The position numbers and the translations under genes are program-made. Positions 34,836 to 38,429 of a stretch of 38,429 nucleotides of DNA are shown here, piece after piece (position 1 is the first letter of the stretch; each line of letters opens with the position of its first letter). The notes below the pieces were generated by a model. That model saw nothing but the letters and a program-made list of their open reading frames with translations, was not told the origin of the DNA and searched no databases. The DNA is taken from positions 1-38,429 of the forward strand of contig JBGPZW010000011.1 of NCBI GenBank assembly GCA_041493955.1, in the 5' to 3' direction. Origin of the DNA: QHYU01 sp041493955 (GTDB taxonomy: Bacteria > Acidobacteriota > Terriglobia > Acidiferrales > UBA7541).

Positions 34836-37394
34836 ATGAGATTCAAGCCTCTCTGGATTCCGTTCTTGTTCGCGGTTCTCGCCAGCTCGCTGCTTGTGGG
34901 GCTCGGACCCCGGCGGCAAGAGGCGGCCCGCGGTAAGATGCCGATAACTGCGCGCCTGTCTTTGTCCCCAAGCTACGGGAAACTGCCGCTCAGCTTCGAG
35001 GTCAATCAAGGCCAGACCGACAGACGGGTGAGGTTCCTCTCCCGCGGTCATGGTTACACCCTGTTTTTGACGCCCACCGAGGCTGTAGTGGCCTTGAGCA
35101 AATCCCCACCGCTGGCCGAACCGTCCGGTCCGAGCCGGGCACACTTTTTCGAGCGAGAAAAAACCATCACCACGGCCCTGCGGATAAAGCTGGTGGGCAG
35201 CAATCCCCACGCGCGGCTTGCAGGAATGGAGGAACTGCCCGGCAAGAGCAACTACTTCATCGGCAACAACCCGAATAAGTGGCGCACCAATGTGCCCAAC
35301 TACGGCAGGGTGAAGGTTTACGATGACTATCCGGGCGTGGACCTGATGTACTACGGCAACCAGCGGCAACTGGAAGAAGACTTCGTGGTTGCTCCGGGCG
35401 CGGACCCGCGGGCGATCACGATGGAGATTACCGGCGCAGAGAGGGTGTCGATTGACGCCCAGGGCGAGCTAGTGCTGGCGAGCGCGGCAGGCGAAGTTCG
35501 CTGGCGAAAGCCGCTGATGTACCAGGAGGTTGCTGGGGAGCGGCGCGAAATCGCAGGAGGATACACCCTGGAGCGCACGAACCGCGTGGGATTCCGGGTG
35601 GCCAGTTACGATGCGAACCGGCCACTGATTGTTGACCCGGTCCTGGTGTACTCGACCTACTTGGGCGGGAGCGGGAGAGATGAAATTAGTGGGATCGCCG
35701 TAGACGCGTCAGGAAGTGCTTACGTGACGGGCCTTACGGATTCGGCGAATTTTCCCACGACTTCTGGAGCTTTTCAGACGACTTTTGCCGGGTCAGGCAG
35801 TTTCGCCTTTCTTTGCTGCGATGCCTATGTCTCCAAGTTGAATCCCAGCGGCTCAGGGCTTATCTACTCCACGTATCTCGGCGGTAGCGGCCCCGACAGC
35901 GGGCAGGGCATCGCGGTTGACACTTCCGGCAATGCCTATGTCGCAGGCCATACTGAGTCAACCGATTTCCCGACCACGTCCGGCGCCTTCCAACGCACTT
36001 TCGGCGGGAGCGGCTTCTACGCTGGTGCGATTTTTGGGGATGGCTTCGTAACCAAACTGAATCCGACCGGATCCGGATTGGTCTACTCCACTTACCTCGG
36101 GGGCAATGGGTTTGACGAGGCTCAGGGCATCGCGATCGATCCCAGCGGCAACGCATACATCGTGGGCGGTACCCGCTCCACCAACTTCCCCACTTCGGCG
36201 GCGTTGCAGAGCACCTTGACCGGGTATGTTTCGGCGTTCATCACGAAGCTGAACGCCAGTGGCTCTGGGCTCTTGTATTCCACTTATTTCAATGGGAATT
36301 CGAGTTACGCCACAGGAATCGCTGCGGACGCTTCCGGTAATGCCTATGTGGCTGGAACGGCCGAATGCAGCGGCAGCTTGCCGATTACCGCAGGCGCCTA
36401 CCAGACCACCTGCGGCGGCGGCGGCGACGACATCTTCGTCGCGAAGCTCGACCCTACCGGCGGGCTGCTGTACTCCACGTACCTCGGCGGCAGCAGTAAC
36501 GACGAACAAGGTACGATCGCGGTAGACTCTTCCGGTAATGCCTACGTGACAGGAAGAACGGCCTCAACAGACTTTCCCGTGACAGCCGGCGCATTCCAGA
36601 CCGGCTACGGCGGCTCGACGGATACTTTCGTCAGCAAGTTGAATGCGAGTGGCAATGCTCTCGTGTACTCGACGTATATCGGTGGTAGCGGAGGTGACTT
36701 CGGCCTGGCTATCGCGCTAGACGCATCGGGCGAAGCCTACGTAGCCGGCCAGACAGGTTCGACAAATTTTCCGACCGCAAATCCAGTACAGCCTGTCTCT
36801 GGAGGCCCGTCGGACGGCTTTTTGACGAAGCTCAATGCCGCCGGCTCAGCCATGCTGTACTCCACTTATTTGGGTGGCGGCGGAAATAACGATGGCGCAC
36901 TCGGTGTGGCAGTGGACGCTTCTGGCAACGCCTACGTAGCGGGATTAACTAATTCTATGAATTTCCCAATGACTGCAGGCACCTTACAGGCAAGTTTCGG
37001 AGGTGGGCAATCCGACGGCTTCGTGGCCAAAATCGCCACTGAGACGATCCCGCCCGCCATTACGGTCTCGGCCAGTCCATCGAGCCTCTGGCCGCCGAAC
37101 GGGAAGATGGTCCCGGTGACCATCTCAGGTTCGATCACGGATACTGTTGACGGCGTGAATGCGGCCACCGCAGCGTTCGCGGTGACCGATGAGTACGGGA
37201 GTGTTCAACCGAGCGGTAGCATCACCCTTGGTTCTGGCGGAAGCTACTCGTTCACAATTTCGTTGCAGGCCTCGCGGCAAGGGTCGGACAAAGACGGGCG
37301 GCAATACACGATTGTGGTGAGCGCACAGGATAGCGCCGGCAACCTGGGCTCCGCTTCCACGGTTGTGACGGTCCCGCACGACCAGGGGCATTAG
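34836..37394 (+). CDS. Secreted SBBP beta-propeller protein with seven repeats
   Basis: The ATG at 34836 has GGAGGG close upstream and opens a signal peptide (MRFKPLWIPFLFAVLASSLL). The 852-aa chain has an N-terminal domain (about residues 40-260) with FEVNQGQTDRRVRFLSRGHG, usual in front of SBBP repeats. Seven repeats of about 60-75 residues follow, each with a [LM][VIL]YSTY-[LIF] strand, a [VIA][AL]xDxSGxAY[VI] strand and a T-x-x-x-x-FP segment. Seven units suit a seven-bladed propeller. The C-terminus is an Ig-like or invasin-like beta domain (PPAITVSASPSSLWPPNGKM, then DTVDGVNA and YTIVVSAQDSAGNLGS). No cell-wall anchor is seen. Ligand and function are unknown; proteins of this kind are abundant in Acidobacteriota. 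Confidence 0.9.
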   Translation: MRFKPLWIPFLFAVLASSLLVGLGPRRQEAARGKMPITARLSLSPSYGKLPLSFEVNQGQTDRRVRFLSRGHGYTLFLTPTEAVVALSKSPPLAEPSGPSRAHFFEREKTITTALRIKLVGSNPHARLAGMEELPGKSNYFIGNNPNKWRTNVPNYGRVKVYDDYPGVDLMYYGNQRQLEEDFVVAPGADPRAITMEITGAERVSIDAQGELVLASAAGEVRWRKPLMYQEVAGERREIAGGYTLERTNRVGFRVASYDANRPLIVDPVLVYSTYLGGSGRDEISGIAVDASGSAYVTGLTDSANFPTTSGAFQTTFAGSGSFAFLCCDAYVSKLNPSGSGLIYSTYLGGSGPDSGQGIAVDTSGNAYVAGHTESTDFPTTSGAFQRTFGGSGFYAGAIFGDGFVTKLNPTGSGLVYSTYLGGNGFDEAQGIAIDPSGNAYIVGGTRSTNFPTSAALQSTLTGYVSAFITKLNASGSGLLYSTYFNGNSSYATGIAADASGNAYVAGTAECSGSLPITAGAYQTTCGGGGDDIFVAKLDPTGGLLYSTYLGGSSNDEQGTIAVDSSGNAYVTGRTASTDFPVTAGAFQTGYGGSTDTFVSKLNASGNALVYSTYIGGSGGDFGLAIALDASGEAYVAGQTGSTNFPTANPVQPVSGGPSDGFLTKLNAAGSAMLYSTYLGGGGNNDGALGVAVDASGNAYVAGLTNSMNFPMTAGTLQASFGGGQSDGFVAKIATETIPPAITVSASPSSLWPPNGKMVPVTISGSITDTVDGVNAATAAFAVTDEYGSVQPSGSITLGSGGSYSFTISLQASRQGSDKDGRQYTIVVSAQDSAGNLGSASTVVTVPHDQGH

Positions 37395-37405
37395 CACCGG
37401 ATGAA

Positions 37406-37432
37406 GCAGGGGCGCAGCGCCAGCGCCCCTGC
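37406..37432 (+). terminator. Hairpin after the SBBP gene
   Basis: GCAGGGGCGC (37406-37415), a seven-base loop and GCGCCCCTGC (37423-37432) form a perfect ten-pair stem 12 nt after the stop. There is no clean T tract, so termination may be inefficient, or this may be a dispersed palindrome. Confidence 0.55.
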
Positions 37433-37692
37433 TCCTTGCGCAGGCCGGTGGCGGAGCCTTTCCAGCCTTGGCATTTCCCCCATCGCCTCTTGCACCAGTG
37501 CGAGCGCATGATGCCATCCCGGTAGTTCACGACGGAGTTACGCAATGCGTTGCATTTCGTTCGGGTGAACTGGAATGCTGAGGCAAAGCAGTACCCTCTA
37601 GGACCCTTTTTGAAAATCTGGCCTTACATACAGAAGAGCCCGCCGACCTTTGACCGCTGAGCTACGAGCATGCCTGTCGGAGCATCCCTGCT
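37433..37692. other. Intergenic stretch before the HTH remnant
   Basis: No gene is visible. A minus-strand segment around 37650-37675 resembles the first half of a tRNA (TAGCTCAGCGGTC) but has no matching T arm or acceptor stem. An AATGC-GTT-GCATT palindrome lies near 37545. Confidence 0.3.
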
Positions 37693-37866
37693 TCACTCAT
37701 CCGGTGACACGCCAACGAGTCGTGCAAGCGTCAACCAGTGCCGTGGGTGCGGGCGGCGCCGGCCAGCACGGATATCTGTGGCATAAGGCTCTGAGATGCC
37801 GAGGGCGGATGAAATGGCCGGGACCGTGACTCTTGCCAGGCGAGGGAGGGTGCCATGTGCGTCTGC
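37693..37866 (-). pseudogene. Remnant of an HTH-containing gene
   Basis: The minus-strand frame ending at 37693 encodes a credible helix-turn-helix tail: LARVTVPAISSALGISEPYA, then DIRAGRRRPHPRHWLTLARL and VGVSPDE. Upstream of about 37866 the frame turns into arginine- and serine-rich junk and runs into palindromic repeats, so only the C-terminal 50-60 residues remain. It resembles C-terminal HTH segments of proteins I have seen near mobile DNA, but the family cannot be named. It is probably a decayed gene disrupted by repeat insertion. Confidence 0.5.
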
Positions 37867-37923
37867 CAGCCTCGGCCCGTCGCTGCCGTTCCAAGCCCTT
37901 CGACGAGCTGAGGGTAAACTCCG

Positions 37924-37983
37924 CGAGGAATCCCTCCGGAGGGATTCCTCGCCCCGGCACAATCCGCCGGGGCTCGGAATGAC
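37924..37983 (+). repeat. Dispersed palindromic element, copy B, with fused half copy
   Basis: CGAGGAATCCCTCC and GGAGGGATTCCTCG form a perfect 28-base palindrome (37924-37951). It is followed by a hairpin GCCCCGGC / GCCGGGGC (37951-37973) and CTCGGAATGAC. The palindrome looks like two units joined head to head. It is preceded by a CCCTTCGACGAGCTGAGGG palindrome (about 37896-37914). Confidence 0.7.
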
Positions 37984-38125
37984 AAGGTCTGTGTAGCGGC
38001 CGCACTTAGAGTGTCGCAACCGGCGGGCGCAAGCGCAGCGGTACAGAAACCAAGACCACCCGCAGGTTGTGTATCGGGGTCCTTCAGGGCGCCATCTGTC
38101 AGCAAGCGACACGGGGCGGATTGCA

Positions 38126-38154
38126 GAGGGATTCCTCGCTCCGCTCCGAATGAC
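38126..38154 (+). repeat. Dispersed palindromic element, copy C (short form)
   Basis: GGGATTCCTCG is followed almost directly by CTCCGAATGAC, with the internal hairpin reduced to GCTCCG. It is the third copy of the element in the window. Confidence 0.6.
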
Positions 38155-38281
38155 ATGCTCAAGATGGCGGGTTTCCCGACACGAACCGTCGGGGCGCAAA
38201 AACCACCCCGACTGAAAGCGTCGGGGTAAACTCCAGCGCGCCGCTACACACGCTGCGGGAAATCAGCTACGATGCTGCAGC

Positions 38282-38429
38282 GTGACGAATCTCCTGCAAG
38301 TGCCGCGCCCCGCGGATCCCTTCGAGCTGCTCAATCCCGAGCAGCGCGCCGCGGTGCGCCACGGCGACGGCCCGCTGCTGGTGGTGGCCGGCGCGGGCTC
38401 GGGCAAGACGCGCGTGATCACCGAGCGCA
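38282..38429 (+). CDS. UvrD/PcrA-type superfamily 1 helicase, N-terminal part (runs off the edge)
   Basis: From the GTG at 38282 the frame reads LLQVPRPADPFELLNPEQRA, then the Walker A sequence VVAGAGSGKTRVITERA, the start of a UvrD/PcrA/Rep family helicase. Its role would be in nucleotide excision repair, mismatch repair or clearing proteins from DNA. No clear ribosome-binding site lies upstream of the GTG, so the exact start is uncertain. Only about 49 codons are inside the window, which is not enough to separate UvrD from PcrA or Rep. Confidence 0.85.
   Translation, partial: MTNLLQVPRPADPFELLNPEQRAAVRHGDGPLLVVAGAGSGKTRVITER

Noticed and set aside
37645..37680. tRNA-like half (TAGCTCAGCGGTC) on the minus strand
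   Set aside because: No anticodon arm, T arm or acceptor stem could be assembled; the segment that should hold the T loop does not match the TTCRA consensus.

Overview
The window is a high-GC bacterial chromosome segment, almost certainly from an Acidobacteriota member. The indications are an Asp-Gly/Tyr-Ser-Thr-Tyr SBBP beta-propeller protein, a DUF3857-transglutaminase-TPR exoprotein, a bactofilin, a KorAB-type 2-oxoacid:ferredoxin oxidoreductase with a fused alpha subunit, and many short palindromic repeats of the kind seen in soil Acidobacteriota. The phylum is inferred from gene content; no rRNA gene is present to confirm it.

Layout. (1) 1-3592, minus strand: the str operon rpsL-rpsG-fusA-(83-aa unknown)-tuf, read from a near-consensus promoter at 3896-3924 through a leader of about 300 nt. 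(2) 4160-7432, plus: a large secreted DUF3857/transglutaminase/TPR protein. (3) 7599-12025, minus: a translation and nucleotide operon rplM-rpsI-rpsB-tsf-pyrH-frr, with a promoter at 12064-12092 and two TTG starts. (4) 12134-14926, minus: lutA-lutB-lutC lactate oxidation genes, overlapping. (5) 15204-18014: bactofilin, an intergenic region with three consecutive inverted repeats, lexA, and a membrane protein with an internal duplication. (6) 18444-21349, plus: korA-korB. (7) 21683-25943: a lower-GC defence-type island, flanked by palindromic repeats, with a Z1-domain helicase-like protein and a 145-aa unknown on the minus strand, diverging from vsr and a C5-cytosine methyltransferase on the plus strand. 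(8) 26526-34354: an M23 peptidase, a mini zinc-ribbon gene, a transpeptidase-fold PBP, recA, 3-hydroxyacyl-CoA dehydrogenase, a zinc ribbon/DUF2007-like protein and a thiolase. (9) 34836-37394, plus: a secreted SBBP protein with seven repeats. (10) 37395-38281: repeat-rich DNA with an HTH gene remnant, then the start of a UvrD/PcrA-type helicase.

How the parts fit. Most of the window is housekeeping: translation (two operons), DNA damage response (lexA, recA, uvrD-like), cell wall and cytoskeleton (M23, PBP, bactofilin) and energy or carbon metabolism (Lut, Kor, thiolase plus hydroxyacyl-CoA dehydrogenase). The accessory part is 21350-26525. There a Dcm/Vsr/Z1 set, known from MutL/MORC-associated restriction-modification systems, occurs without a visible MutL-like ATPase or DUF4420-type nuclease and carries a small uncharacterised protein next to Z1. 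This is the best candidate for an under-described system. Second-tier candidates are the 83-aa gene inside the str operon and the possible structured RNA between bactofilin and lexA.
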